DNA of 64,000 bases from UBA2784 sp964494625 (GCA_964494625.1 CAZBRT010000002.1:682001-746000), one strand, 5' to 3'. Numbered from the stretch's first letter, positions 43,071 through 52,010 are shown. Notes: a model not told the origin generated them from the sequence alone. Numbers and translations are program-made.

Positions 43071-44285
43071 ATGATCGCCATGCTTCGCAGACGCCTTGGC
43101 CTGGGCGTCATTCCCCGCACCGTCTTCGTGCTCGGCTTTGTCAGCATGCTGATGGACATCTCGTCGGAGATGATCCACGGCCTCATGCCGCTTTACCTCA
43201 CGGGCGTGCTGGGCGTATCGGCTGCCCTTCTGGGCCTGATCGAGGGTATTGCCGAAGCAACCGTTGCCGTTGCCAAAGCGATGTCGGGAGCGTTGAGCGA
43301 CCGCATCGGGCGGCGGCGGCCACTGGTCGTTGCGGGCTACAGCGTTGCGGCATTGACCAAGCCGGTTTTCGCATTGGCGCCATTCGTTTGGCCGATCATG
43401 GCGGCGCGCTTCATCGACCGTTTTGCCAAGGGCGTGCGCGGCGCGCCACGCGATGCGCTGATCACGGACCTCACGCCCGGCGCGCATCGCGGCACGGCCT
43501 TCGGACTTCGCCAGTCGCTCGACACGATCGGCGCGGTGGTGGGGCCGCTTCTGGCCATCGCGCTGATGCTGGCAAGTGACGCGAACTTCATTCTCGTCTT
43601 TGCGATTGCGATCGTGCCGGCGGCAGCCTCAGCGATGCTTGCCTTTGCCGGTGTTGCCGACGCGCCGGAGACAAGCGACACGGCAGCGCCAGTCAAACCG
43701 CCCCGGGCGACGGGCACGCTTGCCCAACGGCTCAGGCGCCTGGGCGGACCCTTTGCCGCCGTTGTGACTGTCGGTGTCCTCATCACCATGGCGCGGATGA
43801 GCGAGGCGTTCCTGATCCTGCGCTCGCAGGATGCCGAAGTGCCGCTGTGGCTTGCGCCCATCGTGCTTGTCGCGATGAACGTCGTTTACGCGCTCTCCAG
43901 CCTGCCGTCCGGACGGCTTGGCGATCGCGTAGGGCGGTTGGGTGTCATGGCTGTGGGTTGCGCGATCCTGTTGCTTGCAGAACTTGTGCTTGCCGTCAGC
44001 GCCTCGCCATTGGCGCTTGGGGCCGGCATCGTGCTGTGGGGTCTGCATATGGGACTGACGCAAGGTCTGCTTTCGGCCTTCGTGGCGGCGACGGCACCCG
44101 CCGATCTGCGCGGCACGGCCTTTGGCGCCTTCCACCTTGCGTGCGGCGTGGCCGTCCTTGTCGCCAGCACGGGTGCAGGCCTTCTGTGGGATGCCCATGG
44201 CGGCGGTGCCACGTTCCTTGCGGGGGCGGCGGCCAGCATCCTTGCGCTTGCAGCCTTGCCCCTGTTGCGGCGGATCGCGCCATAG
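43071..44285 (+). CDS. MFS transporter
   Basis: A 404-residue inner-membrane protein with 12 predicted helices in two halves. The MFS loop between helices 2 and 3 is GALSDRIGRRRP, and a counterpart GRLGDRVGRLG lies in the second half. The helix-1 pattern FVSMLMDISSEMIHGLMPLYL and RGAPRDALITDLTP mark the subfamily often annotated as MFS transporter (COG2814, drug or sugar efflux). Substrate unknown. The start is 49 bases past the palindrome; ATG 43080 is an alternative. Confidence 0.9.
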   Translation: MIAMLRRRLGLGVIPRTVFVLGFVSMLMDISSEMIHGLMPLYLTGVLGVSAALLGLIEGIAEATVAVAKAMSGALSDRIGRRRPLVVAGYSVAALTKPVFALAPFVWPIMAARFIDRFAKGVRGAPRDALITDLTPGAHRGTAFGLRQSLDTIGAVVGPLLAIALMLASDANFILVFAIAIVPAAASAMLAFAGVADAPETSDTAAPVKPPRATGTLAQRLRRLGGPFAAVVTVGVLITMARMSEAFLILRSQDAEVPLWLAPIVLVAMNVVYALSSLPSGRLGDRVGRLGVMAVGCAILLLAELVLAVSASPLALGAGIVLWGLHMGLTQGLLSAFVAATAPADLRGTAFGAFHLACGVAVLVASTGAGLLWDAHGGGATFLAGAAASILALAALPLLRRIAP

Positions 44286-44331
44286 GCGAAAAGCACCTGC
44301 TAACAACGCGAGCCGGAACGCGAGACGTCTC

Positions 44332-44568
44332 ATGCCCATGAAAGCCGCCGACATCGAAAAGATGATCAAGGCCGCCCTGCCCGATGCCGATATCACCATC
44401 ACCGACCTTGCCGGTGACGGCGACCACTACGCTGCCCATGTCGTGTCGTCGGCCTTTGCGGGGCTTCCCCGGGTGAAGCAGCACCAGCTGGTCTATGAGG
44501 CGCTGGGGGGCCGGATGGGGGGCGAGTTGCATGCGCTGGCGCTGACGACCGCCCTTCCCAAGACGTAA
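44332..44568 (+). CDS. bolA: BolA family protein
   Basis: A 78-residue BolA/IbaG-type protein. The family motif region FAGLPRVKQHQLVYEALGGRMGGELHAL-type text (positions ~40-70) and the histidine in GDHYAAHV supply the iron-sulfur ligands shared with a monothiol glutaredoxin. grxD lies 97 bases downstream on the same strand, the usual partner, so the two proteins probably form a [2Fe-2S]-bridged complex in iron sensing or cluster delivery. ATG 44332 leads MPMKAADIEKMIKAALPDAD, the normal start. Confidence 0.92.
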   Translation: MPMKAADIEKMIKAALPDADITITDLAGDGDHYAAHVVSSAFAGLPRVKQHQLVYEALGGRMGGELHALALTTALPKT

Positions 44569-44583
44569 AGTGCAAGCACCCTA

Positions 44584-44611
44584 TTGCAGCGCAACAAATT
44601 CCGCGTAATAT
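44584..44611 (+). promoter_or_regulatory. Promoter for grxD
   Basis: TTGCAG at 44584-44589 and TAATAT at 44606-44611 with a 16-base spacer, about 55 bases before the grxD ATG. Confidence 0.5.
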
Positions 44612-44665
44612 GAGGGCAGGTCAGCATCCGGCTGGCGAACAAATATTTCAGTGGCGGACAAGCCC

Positions 44666-45004
44666 ATGAGCAATCCTGTCTTTGAGCGCATCGATCGCGA
44701 CATCAAGGGAAATGACGTCGTGCTTTTCATGAAAGGCACGAAGACGTTCCCGCAATGCGGGTTTTCGGCGACGGTCGCCAAGATTCTTGATTATCTGGGC
44801 GTCGCGTTCAAAGACGTGAACGTGCTGGCCGACGCCGAAGTGCGCCAGGGCATCAAGGAATTCTCGGACTGGCCAACCATTCCGCAGCTTTATGTGAAGG
44901 GCGAGTTCGTCGGCGGCTGCGACATCATCCGCGAGATGTTCGAGAGCGGCGAATTGCAGACTTTCTTTTCCGAAAAGGGCATCAAGCTCGAGAAGGCTGC
45001 ATAA
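44666..45004 (+). CDS. grxD: Monothiol glutaredoxin, Grx4 type
   Basis: A 112-residue thioredoxin-fold protein with the monothiol site C-G-F-S in TKTFPQCGFSATV, the TVP-like WPTIPQLYVKGEFVGGCDI, which binds glutathione, and normal length. It forms [2Fe-2S] dimers or heterodimers with BolA. A GTG fifteen bases upstream could also start the protein; I prefer ATG 44666 because the family begins near it. Followed by a terminator. Confidence 0.96.
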   Translation: MSNPVFERIDRDIKGNDVVLFMKGTKTFPQCGFSATVAKILDYLGVAFKDVNVLADAEVRQGIKEFSDWPTIPQLYVKGEFVGGCDIIREMFESGELQTFFSEKGIKLEKAA

Positions 45005-45039
45005 CGCACTCTGGTGCTGCGCCAAATGCTGTATTATCG

Positions 45040-45069
45040 GGCCGTCCGCCACATGCGGGCGGCCTTTTT
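45040..45069 (+). terminator. Terminator of grxD
   Basis: GCCGTCCGC and GCGGGCGGC form a stem with one G-T pair, followed by CTTTTT. Confidence 0.85.
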
Positions 45070-45082
45070 GCTGAGGGGAAAC

Positions 45083-45634
45083 ATGATCTCGATACTTCGT
45101 GCGACCGTGCTTGCGGTCGGCCTGGCTCTCGCCGCAGCTCCTGCCGTTCTGGCCAATGATCCGGCCCCGCCGCCGTCGCCCTTAAGCGTGCCCGTAATCA
45201 TTGACGAGGTGCAATTCGTGCAGGACGTCTACGCGCGCAAGCAGAACATCGATGTTCTGGGCGAAGGCGAATGGGAAGCCAACATGGTGCTGATCGGCGA
45301 GACGTTCTCGACAGAACTGCTTGCGATCTTCAACGCGTTCCTTGCCACGCCAGAACCGGTGCTTGACGGCGACGTGTTCTGGGGCGCGCAGGATTGGGAG
45401 ATCACCGAGCTGACTTTTGCCCTGACGGCAACCGGCGCGAATGAGGGCGGCCAATCGGTCGTGACCGTCTCGTTCAAGAACTTTGGCGAGCCGCGCCAAG
45501 CGATCATCACGCTGATCAAGCAGGTGGAAGTCTGGAAGATCGACAATGTCGGCTGGGACGACGGCTATGATCTGCGCCGCATGTTCCGCGAGGATGTTGA
45601 AGGCGCAGCACCCGCCGAGCTGCCAGCGCAATAG
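45083..45634 (+). CDS. Secreted hypothetical protein
   Basis: A 183-residue protein with a signal peptide (ILRATVLAVGLALAAAPAVLA, then ND). The mature part is acidic with alternating hydrophobics (EITELTFALTATGANEGGQS, VTVSFKNFG, VEVWKIDNVGWDDGYDLRRM). The end resembles the DUF3828-type fold of small periplasmic proteins (V-W-K-I-D-D-V), but I do not recognise it with certainty. GAGGGGAA precedes the ATG. It has terminators on both sides, so it is transcribed alone. Confidence 0.7.
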   Translation: MISILRATVLAVGLALAAAPAVLANDPAPPPSPLSVPVIIDEVQFVQDVYARKQNIDVLGEGEWEANMVLIGETFSTELLAIFNAFLATPEPVLDGDVFWGAQDWEITELTFALTATGANEGGQSVVTVSFKNFGEPRQAIITLIKQVEVWKIDNVGWDDGYDLRRMFREDVEGAAPAELPAQ

Positions 45635-45650
45635 CGCAAGCATCAAAGAC

Positions 45651-45682
45651 AAAGGCCGCAGGATCGCTCCTGCGGCCTTTTC
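45651..45682. terminator. Bidirectional terminator between the secreted protein and rpsD
   Basis: AAAGGCCGCAGGA and TCCTGCGGCCTTTT form a stem of about 13 pairs around TCGC, with T-runs on both strands. Confidence 0.88.
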
Positions 45683-45704
45683 GTTTCCGGCAATGCCGGA
45701 TGGA

Positions 45705-46322
45705 TCAGCGCGAGTAGAACTCGATCACGAGGTTCGGGTTCATCTGCACCGGATAGGGCACTTCGGCGAGCTTGGGCACGCGGACATATTTCGCGGCCAT
45801 CTTGCCGTGATCGGCTTCGATGTAATCGGGCACGTCACGCTCGGGCGACTGGGCTGCGGTCATGACCGACAGGAGCTGGCGCGACTTTTCGGCGAGCGCA
45901 ATCGTGTCACCGGCCTTGACGATGGCCGAGGCGACGTTGAGGCGCCGGCCGTTCACGCGCACATGGCCATGGCTGACCAGCTGGCGGGCGGCAAAGACGG
46001 TGGCGGCGAACTTCGCGCGATAGATGACGGCGTCGAGACGGCTCTCGAGCAAGCCGATCATGTTCTCGCCGGTGTCGCCGCGGCGACGCGAGGCTTCCGC
46101 ATAGATCTTGCGGAACTGGCGCTCGGTGATGTTGCCGTAATAGCCCTTGAGCTTCTGCTTGGCGGCAAGCTGGGTGCCGAAGTCGGTCGGCTTGCCCTTG
46201 CGGCGCGCACCATGCTGGCCGGGGCCGGATTCAAGACGGTTGGCACGGACCTTGTTCGTGCCCCACAGGCTTTCGCGCAGGCGGCGCGAAATCTTGTGCT
46301 TTGCAGTCAGACGCTTCGTCAT
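45705..46322 (-). CDS. rpsD: 30S ribosomal protein S4
   Basis: A 205-residue primary rRNA-binding protein of the small subunit. The start MTKRLTAKHKISRRLRESLW matches alphaproteobacterial S4; the S4 RNA-binding domain (about 95-155) contains RLDAVIYRAKFA, then ARQLVSHGHVRVNGRRLNVA. AGGAA precedes ATG 46322; the longer open frame upstream is not used. The 143-base leader has a GGCAGGA/TCCTGCC hairpin at 46387-46404 that could take part in control, but no known S4 autoregulation structure is evident. Transcribed alone. Confidence 0.98.
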   Translation of the reverse strand: MTKRLTAKHKISRRLRESLWGTNKVRANRLESGPGQHGARRKGKPTDFGTQLAAKQKLKGYYGNITERQFRKIYAEASRRRGDTGENMIGLLESRLDAVIYRAKFAATVFAARQLVSHGHVRVNGRRLNVASAIVKAGDTIALAEKSRQLLSVMTAAQSPERDVPDYIEADHGKMAAKYVRVPKLAEVPYPVQMNPNLVIEFYSR

Positions 46323-46464
46323 CGCAGTTTCCTGAAAATCGAGGATTGGGGAAACGCGCCCTCCTCTGCCCGATCGGGGGCCGACAGGCAGGAGCTTTCC
46401 TGCCGCGGGTGCATGTCTTGCCCGGTTCCCACCATGTGTCATGGGGGGCCGACCAAGGCGGCGC

Positions 46465-46492
46465 ACCATAGCGATGGGGGGCGGGGTGTCAA
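46465..46492 (-). promoter_or_regulatory. Promoter of rpsD
   Basis: Minus strand TTGACA (46487-46492) and TATGGT (46465-46470) with a 16-base spacer. Confidence 0.65.
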
Positions 46493-46498
46493 CGCTTT

Positions 46499-46556
46499 CC
46501 CCCCACCCGTTTTGCTTCGCAAAACGTGCCTCCCCCCTAAGGGAGGCGGAAGGACG
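46499..46556. repeat. Dispersed palindromic repeat
   Basis: CCCCCACCC, then GTTTTGC/GCAAAAC around TTC, and CCTCCCCCCTAAGGGAGG. Related in form to the elements at 3463 and 49548. It lies between rpsD and the convergently placed hydrolase promoter area. Confidence 0.5.
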
Positions 46557-46558
46557 GC

Positions 46559-47452
46559 TCAAGAAGCGCAAAAGCTCCGGATTGCCTGCGTCACCGCTTC
46601 CGGCTCCTCGTGCACAAGCCAATGGGATGATTGGGGAAAACGCCGGATTTCGACGCCGGGAACGAAATCCTCAAGCCCGTCAAGGCAGCCGGGCAGAAGG
46701 GCCTCGTCCTTCTCGCCCCACAGGACCAGGGTCTTCACCCGCACACTCAGGCTTTCGGGGTCGTAAGCCGGTGCGGACGGTGGAGCACCTTCGGGCGCGA
46801 GTTTCATGGCGCGGTACCAGTTGAACATCCCGGTCAACGCGCCCGGCTGGCCCCATGCCTTGCGATAGGTGGCCAGTTCGTCAGGCGGAAGGAGGCCCTT
46901 TTCCTCCACCAGCCGGAACGAGCGCCGCAGCAGCGCAAAATCATTTTCGGCAAAGCGCTCCTCGGAACCCTCGGCCCTGATCTCGCTGATGTAGCGGCTC
47001 GCCTTCACCTGATCGGGATTGCGGGCGACTTCGCGCTGATAGGCGGCGGGATGGACCGCATTGATGATGACAAGCCGGTTGATCCAGTCGGGAAAGCGCA
47101 AGGCGAAGGCCCAGGCCAGCGCCCCACCCCAATCATGGGCGACAAGATTGATCTTGCGTCCCCCGCGCGAGCCTTGCGGAAACATGTCGATGAAGGAGGC
47201 GAGATCATCGACCACGCGTCGCGTGCGGTAGCGCGCAAGATCGTGAGGCTTGTCGGAAAGATTGTAGCCCGTAAGGTCAGGCGCGATGCAATGATGCGCA
47301 TCGGCGAGCCCCGTCATCACGCGCTTCCACATGCCCGAGAATTCAGGAAAGCCGTGCAGGAAGAACGTTGCGGGTGCGTGCACATCGCCCGCTTCGGCAA
47401 AATGCCATTTCAGGCCATTGGCATCGGCATAGCCTTCGCGGATCATCGTCAT
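46559..47452 (-). CDS. Alpha/beta hydrolase, epoxide-hydrolase-like
   Basis: A 297-residue protein. The oxyanion motif HGFPEFSGMW and the nucleophile motif HDWGG (D as in epoxide hydrolases and haloacetate dehalogenases) are both present; DLTGYNLSDKP is a family landmark, the acid lies near VLWGEKDE and the base in QSSHWLVHEEP. This points to an epoxide hydrolase or a dehalogenase; the two cannot be separated by eye. It starts inside the end of the methyltransferase gene (four-base overlap) and is coupled to it. Confidence 0.82.
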   Translation of the reverse strand: MTMIREGYADANGLKWHFAEAGDVHAPATFFLHGFPEFSGMWKRVMTGLADAHHCIAPDLTGYNLSDKPHDLARYRTRRVVDDLASFIDMFPQGSRGGRKINLVAHDWGGALAWAFALRFPDWINRLVIINAVHPAAYQREVARNPDQVKASRYISEIRAEGSEERFAENDFALLRRSFRLVEEKGLLPPDELATYRKAWGQPGALTGMFNWYRAMKLAPEGAPPSAPAYDPESLSVRVKTLVLWGEKDEALLPGCLDGLEDFVPGVEIRRFPQSSHWLVHEEPEAVTQAIRSFCAS

Positions 47453-48273
47453 TCCTTGTCTTCCGGCCGGATGCGGCGGGCCGCGTGCGGCGCCTTGATG
47501 AGGGCGGTGATGACACCGCGCATGGTGCGCACTTCCTGTTCCGACAGGCCGGCACGCGTGAACAAATTGCGCAGATTGCGCACCATCACCTCGCGCTTGT
47601 CTGGCGGGAACAGGAAACCGGCTATGTCGAGTTCACGCTCGAGATGGGCAAACATGGCAAAGAGCTCTTCCTTGGAAGATGGCGGCGAACCCTGCAGGTC
47701 AAGCTTGACGGCGGCCGTTTCGTCGCCCGCCTCAAACCAGCTCCACACGGCAAGCAGCACCGCCTGACCCAGATTGAGCGAGGCAAAATCCGGGTTGGTG
47801 GGGATCGTCAGCACGGCATCGCAAAGTGCGATGTCCTCGTTCGACAGGCCAAAGCGTTCTGACCCGAAGACCAGGGCCGACCGCGTTTGCCCCAGCGCAC
47901 GCATCCTCTTTGCCGCCTCCCGGGGGATGACCACGGGCTTGGCCATGGCGCGGTCACGGCCGGTTGTCGCAAAGGCAAGTGACACATCGGCCAGCGCCTC
48001 GGCGGTGGTGGCAAAGACCCGCACGCCATCGATCACCGCATCAGCGCCCGAGGATGCGTTGCGCGCCCTGCCATTGGGCCAGCCATCGCGCGGGCGGACG
48101 AGGCGCAAGTCCGACAGGCCGAAATTGAGCATGGCGCGGGCAGCTGCGCCGACATTCTCGCCCAACTGGGGCTCGACCAGCACAATCACGGGGGCTGCGC
48201 TTCCTGATTCGCCAACAGATTCGGGGGCACAGGCTTGATTTGTCGCCGTGAACGCTTTACCGCCGCTCGTCAT
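47449..48273 (-). CDS. trmJ: tRNA/rRNA 2'-O-methyltransferase, TrmJ-like
   Basis: A SPOUT-class enzyme of up to 274 residues. VIVLVEPQLGENVGAAARAM is the TrmJ signature, followed by RLVRPRDGWPN, ALVFGSERFGLSNEDI (SAM-binding knot) and the Asn/Leu tail IPTNPDFASLNLGQAV. TrmJ methylates position 32 of tRNA anticodon loops. The first ~27 residues are not conserved and the annotated start leaves only 26 bases to divergent icd, so the true start is probably nearer 48189 (GTG). The C-terminal ~80 residues are helical. Confidence 0.88.
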   Translation of the reverse strand: MTSGGKAFTATNQACAPESVGESGSAAPVIVLVEPQLGENVGAAARAMLNFGLSDLRLVRPRDGWPNGRARNASSGADAVIDGVRVFATTAEALADVSLAFATTGRDRAMAKPVVIPREAAKRMRALGQTRSALVFGSERFGLSNEDIALCDAVLTIPTNPDFASLNLGQAVLLAVWSWFEAGDETAAVKLDLQGSPPSSKEELFAMFAHLERELDIAGFLFPPDKREVMVRNLRNLFTRAGLSEQEVRTMRGVITALIKAPHAARRIRPEDKE

Positions 48274-48299
48274 AAAGACCCCATCAACGGAGCGCTGCC

Positions 48300-49520
48300 A
48301 TGGCCAAAATCAAGGTCAAGAACCCGGTCGCCGATCTCGACGGCGATGAGATGACCCGCATCATCTGGGCGCTCATCAAGGAAAAGCTCATCTTCCCCTA
48401 TCTCGACATCGATCTGAAATATTTCGATCTCGGGATGGAGCACCGCGACAAGACCGAAGACAAGGTCACGGTCGAAGCTGCCCATGCGATAAAGGCGCTG
48501 GGCGTCGGCGTCAAATGCGCGACCATCACGCCGGACGAGGCCCGCGTGAAGGAGTTCAGCCTCAAGAAGATGTGGAAGTCGCCCAACGGCACAATCCGCA
48601 ACATTCTGGGCGGCACGGTTTTCCGCGAACCGATCATCTGCCGGAACGTGCCCCGGCTGGTGCCGGGCTGGACCGACCCCATCGTGATCGGCCGCCATGC
48701 CTTTGGCGACCAGTATGCGGCGAAGGATTTCCTCGTTCCCGGCAAGGGCAAGCTCTCCATCACCTTCACGCCCGAAGACGGCAGTGCGCCCATCGTGCAC
48801 GAGGTCTTCACCTATCCCGGCTCGGGCGTGGCGATGGCCATGTACAATCTCGACGACTCGATCCGCGATTTTGCGCGTGCCAGCTTCTCGTTCGGCCTGC
48901 AGCGCGGCTGGCCGGTCTATCTTTCGACCAAGAACACGATCCTCAAGGCCTATGACGGGCGCTTCAAGGATTTGTTCGAGGACGTGTTCAACAAGGAATT
49001 CAAGGCACGCTTTGACGCCGCCAAGATCACTTACGAGCACCGCCTGATCGACGACATGGTCGCCGCCGCCCTCAAATGGACCGGCAAATTCGTGTGGGCC
49101 GCGAAGAACTATGACGGCGACGTGCAGTCCGACACGATTGCACAGGGCTTCGGCTCGCTTGGCCTCATGACTTCGGTCTTGCTGACACCCGACGGGAATA
49201 CGGTTGAATCGGAAGCCGCCCACGGCACGGTGACGCGCCATTTCCGCGCGCATCAGCGCGGCGAGAAGACTTCCACCAACTCGATTGCCTCGATCTTTGC
49301 GTGGACGCGCGGTCTTGCCCACCGCGCCAAGCTCGACGGCAATGATGCGCTCACCCATTTCAGCCACGCGCTGGAAAAGGTCTGCGTCGATACGGTCGAG
49401 GCCGGCTTCATGACCAAGGACCTCGCCATTCTGGTCGGCCCCGACCAGAGCTGGCTGACGACCGAAGCCTTCCTCGACAAGATCAGCGCAAACCTCAAGG
49501 CGGCGCTGGCGAAGGGTTGA
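48300..49520 (+). CDS. icd: NADP-dependent isocitrate dehydrogenase
   Basis: A 406-residue homodimeric type II enzyme of the TCA cycle, like those of most alphaproteobacteria (and eukaryotes), not the E. coli type. MAKIKVKNPVADLDGDEMTR is the standard start, RNILGGTVFREPI and RHAFGDQYAAKDF lie in the substrate region, and SEAAHGTVTRHFR with the NADP motif follows near 303. The upstream gap to the methyltransferase gene is 26 bases, so its promoter must lie in that gene's N-terminal part. It ends in a repeat-rich gap. Confidence 0.97.
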   Translation: MAKIKVKNPVADLDGDEMTRIIWALIKEKLIFPYLDIDLKYFDLGMEHRDKTEDKVTVEAAHAIKALGVGVKCATITPDEARVKEFSLKKMWKSPNGTIRNILGGTVFREPIICRNVPRLVPGWTDPIVIGRHAFGDQYAAKDFLVPGKGKLSITFTPEDGSAPIVHEVFTYPGSGVAMAMYNLDDSIRDFARASFSFGLQRGWPVYLSTKNTILKAYDGRFKDLFEDVFNKEFKARFDAAKITYEHRLIDDMVAAALKWTGKFVWAAKNYDGDVQSDTIAQGFGSLGLMTSVLLTPDGNTVESEAAHGTVTRHFRAHQRGEKTSTNSIASIFAWTRGLAHRAKLDGNDALTHFSHALEKVCVDTVEAGFMTKDLAILVGPDQSWLTTEAFLDKISANLKAALAKG

Positions 49521-49547
49521 GGGTGCTCCCGACGGTTGCTGATCTTG

Positions 49548-49726
49548 AGCCTCCCCTTTTCTGAAAGGGGAGGCGGGACTTGAGTGAGCGTTTGCGAAAC
49601 TCAAGTCCGGTGGGGTTGCGGGACGCTGTATTGAGTTTGTTTAGGGTGTCCCCTACCGATTTGCGAAGACGCAAATCCTTGCGCTCCGCTCACCCCCAAA
49701 AAACGGGGGAGGCGGAAGACAAGCGA
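49548..49726. repeat. Dispersed palindrome cluster
   Basis: Contains CCTCCCCTTTTC with GAAAGGGGAGG (a possible icd terminator), GACTTGAG/CTCAAGTC around GTTTGCGAAA, GATTTGCG/CGCAAATC and CCCCCAAAAAACGGGGGAGG. Same style as 3463 and 46499. The 206-base gap between icd and the convergent SDR gene has no gene. Confidence 0.55.
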
Positions 49727-50581
49727 TCACTCCCGCCGCATCACCGGCGACGCTTTCATAATCCGTTTACGGACGAATTCGGGACTGATGATGCCCTTCA
49801 GCCGGTCGATCCAGCCAATGTCCTTGGGCACATACCAGTGAATGCGGCCTTTGGTGTCGTGATAGGCGTCCCACACCGCCTTACCGACTGAATCCGCCGG
49901 CATCAGACGGAACGGACCCTTCTTCGGTGCGTTCGCAAGCAGGTTCTCGCGCGAGTTTGGCGGCGCATCGCCCGAGTGGTTCTTGGTCTCAGTCAGAATG
50001 GGCGTGTCGATCAGGCCGGGCAGTGTATCGGCCACACGCACGCCGTGACGCGCCCACTCAATCGACAACGCCTCGGTCAGGCCCTTCACCGCAAATTTGG
50101 TGGCGGCATAGACCGCGATGCGCGGCATGCCATAGGTCGCCGAAGACGACGAGGTTGAGAACATCAGCGACCCGGGCGTCTTTTTGAGGTGCGGCAGCGC
50201 CGCATAGGCGCCATGCAGCACGCCGATGAAGTTGATGTTGACGACACGCATGGCCGCCTCAAACGGCACGTCTTCAAACCAGCCGCTTTCACCGATACCG
50301 GCATTGTTCCACATGAGATCAAGCCGGTTGCCTGCGGCAGTCACAAAGGCGGCAAGCACGCTTTCGACATCTTCCTTGCGCGTCACGTCCAGGCGGTGCG
50401 TCCAGATGCGCTCCGTGCCCAGCTCCTGGGCGAGCGTTGCAAGACCGGTCTCGTTGACATCCACAGCGCCCACGAACCAGCCGCGCCCGGCAAACAGCCT
50501 TGCGCCTTCACGGCCCATGCCGCTGGCCGCGCCGGTAATGAAGATGGCCTTGCGCGGGTTGCCCGTATTCACCGTGTTCAT
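49727..50581 (-). CDS. Short-chain dehydrogenase/reductase
   Basis: A 284-residue SDR. The cofactor motif TGAASGMGREGA, D/V in DVNE (NAD preference), NNAGIG and the catalytic S (STSSSSATYG) and YAATK are all present. The C-terminus (VPKDIGWIDRLKGIISPEFV) is longer than the minimal SDR fold. Substrate unknown. Gene start at ATG 50581, 50 bases from the divergent SleB-type gene. Confidence 0.9.
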   Translation of the reverse strand: MNTVNTGNPRKAIFITGAASGMGREGARLFAGRGWFVGAVDVNETGLATLAQELGTERIWTHRLDVTRKEDVESVLAAFVTAAGNRLDLMWNNAGIGESGWFEDVPFEAAMRVVNINFIGVLHGAYAALPHLKKTPGSLMFSTSSSSATYGMPRIAVYAATKFAVKGLTEALSIEWARHGVRVADTLPGLIDTPILTETKNHSGDAPPNSRENLLANAPKKGPFRLMPADSVGKAVWDAYHDTKGRIHWYVPKDIGWIDRLKGIISPEFVRKRIMKASPVMRRE

Positions 50582-50631
50582 GGTGTTGTCCTTGCACTTG
50601 TATTGGCGGATGGCCCAATCTCTGCCGCATC

Positions 50632-51159
50632 ATGGGAAAAAGCGCAAAGCACGTTCTTGTCCGCTTGGGCCTTGCCGCGATTGCCGTTGCGACACTGGCA
50701 GGATTTGCGCGTGCCGAAGTGTCGCCCGAAATCCGCGCCTATGCCGAACGCAAATGCCTGGCCGAGGCGCTCTATTTCGAATCCGCCGCCGAAGGCGAAC
50801 CGGGCATGCGCGCGGTGGCCGAGGTGATTTTCCGGCGCATGCGCTCACCCGGCTATCCGGGCACGGTGTGCAAGGTCGTCTATCAGGGCGAGTTCGACGA
50901 AGTGTGCCAGTTTTCGTTTGCCTGTGATGGCGCGCGGCGGCGCCCGCGCGGGCGCGTCTTGTGGCGGCAGGCATGGACGCTGGCCGGGCAATTCATGGGC
51001 GATGTCAGCGGCGTTCTCGCGCGCGACACCACGCAAGGGGCGACTCACTTCCACACGGTGGACGTGAACCCCGGCTGGGACGCGTTGGGTCTGGAAAAAA
51101 CCGTCACCATCGGCCGCCACATCTTCTGGCGGCCCAAGCGCAACGTGACACCTCAATAA
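50632..51159 (+). CDS. SleB-type cell wall hydrolase
   Basis: A 175-residue exported protein: signal-like segment VRLGLAAIAVATLAGFARA, then the Hydrolase_2 (SleB) domain with CLAEALYFESAAEGEPGMRAVA-like text (positions ~36-57), VIFRRMRSP and CQFSFACDG. The catalytic glutamate is the one in YFESAAEGE. In Gram-negative alphaproteobacteria these act as peptidoglycan lytic transglycosylases (not spore-related). Its 3' end overlaps the convergent nadC by seven bases. Confidence 0.88.
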   Translation: MGKSAKHVLVRLGLAAIAVATLAGFARAEVSPEIRAYAERKCLAEALYFESAAEGEPGMRAVAEVIFRRMRSPGYPGTVCKVVYQGEFDEVCQFSFACDGARRRPRGRVLWRQAWTLAGQFMGDVSGVLARDTTQGATHFHTVDVNPGWDALGLEKTVTIGRHIFWRPKRNVTPQ

Positions 51160-52010
51160 TCCAGCGCCACATCCAGATTGGGCGCGGAGTGGGTGAGCGC
51201 GCCGACCGAGATGAGGTCAACGCCGGTTTCGGCAATTGCGCGCACGGTTGCAAGCGACACGCCGCCGGATGCCTCCAGGCGCGCGCGGCCCGCCGTCAGG
51301 TGCACCGCCTCGCGCATGTCGGCGAGGCTCATGTTGTCGAGCATCACGGTATCTGCGCCGACTGACAAGGCTTCCTCAAGCTGCGACAGGCGATCCACCT
51401 CCACCTCGATGCGCACCATATGGCCCGCATGGGCGCGCGCGCGTTCGATCGCCGGGATAATGCCACCCGCTGCCGCCACGTGATTGTCTTTGATCAGCAA
51501 CGCATCATAAAGGCCGAAGCGGTGATTGACGCCGCCGCCACAACGAACGGCATATTTTTCCAGCGCGCGCAGGCCCGGCGTCGTCTTGCGGGTACAGGTG
51601 ATGCGCGCACCCGTGCCCCTCACCGTTGCCACATATTGCGCGGTCAGCGTGGCAATGCCGGAGAGGTGGCCGAGAAAATTGAGCGCCACGCGCTCGCCCG
51701 TCAGGATCGGCCGCACCCGGCCATCAAGGGCTGCGATCGTTGCGCCCGCTTCTGCATCGCGGCCGTCGGGCACTACGACCGCAATCCTGATCCCGGGATC
51801 AAGCAGGCGGAATGCCATGCGCGCGGCCACAAGTCCCGCGATGCGGCCGGGTTTACGCGCCACGATGCGGACCATGGCGGTTGCGTCGGCGGCAATTGTC
51901 GCGTCCGTCGTGATGTCACCGGCATCGCCGAGGTCTTCGGCCAGCGCATTGCGCACCACGCGCTCGACCGCCAAATCGGGCGGCGCTTCGGGAAGATCAT
52001 GCGCCTTCAT
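51153..52010 (-). CDS. nadC: Nicotinate-nucleotide pyrophosphorylase (quinolinate phosphoribosyltransferase)
   Basis: A 285-residue enzyme that makes nicotinate mononucleotide from quinolinate and PRPP. Signature pieces are RVALNFLGHLSGIAT, TRKTTPGLRALEKYAVRCGG, the histidine in NHRFGLYD, and ADTVMLDNMS near the end. It is the last gene of nadA-nadB-nadC and overlaps nadB by four bases. Confidence 0.97.
   Translation of the reverse strand: MKAHDLPEAPPDLAVERVVRNALAEDLGDAGDITTDATIAADATAMVRIVARKPGRIAGLVAARMAFRLLDPGIRIAVVVPDGRDAEAGATIAALDGRVRPILTGERVALNFLGHLSGIATLTAQYVATVRGTGARITCTRKTTPGLRALEKYAVRCGGGVNHRFGLYDALLIKDNHVAAAGGIIPAIERARAHAGHMVRIEVEVDRLSQLEEALSVGADTVMLDNMSLADMREAVHLTAGRARLEASGGVSLATVRAIAETGVDLISVGALTHSAPNLDVALDY

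Noticed and set aside
48270..49604. A 444-codon open frame opposite icd
   Set aside because: Antisense shadow, same reasoning.
51153..51159. Overlap between the SleB-type gene and nadC as a sequencing error
   Set aside because: Both proteins end normally for their families; a seven-base convergent overlap is plausible.
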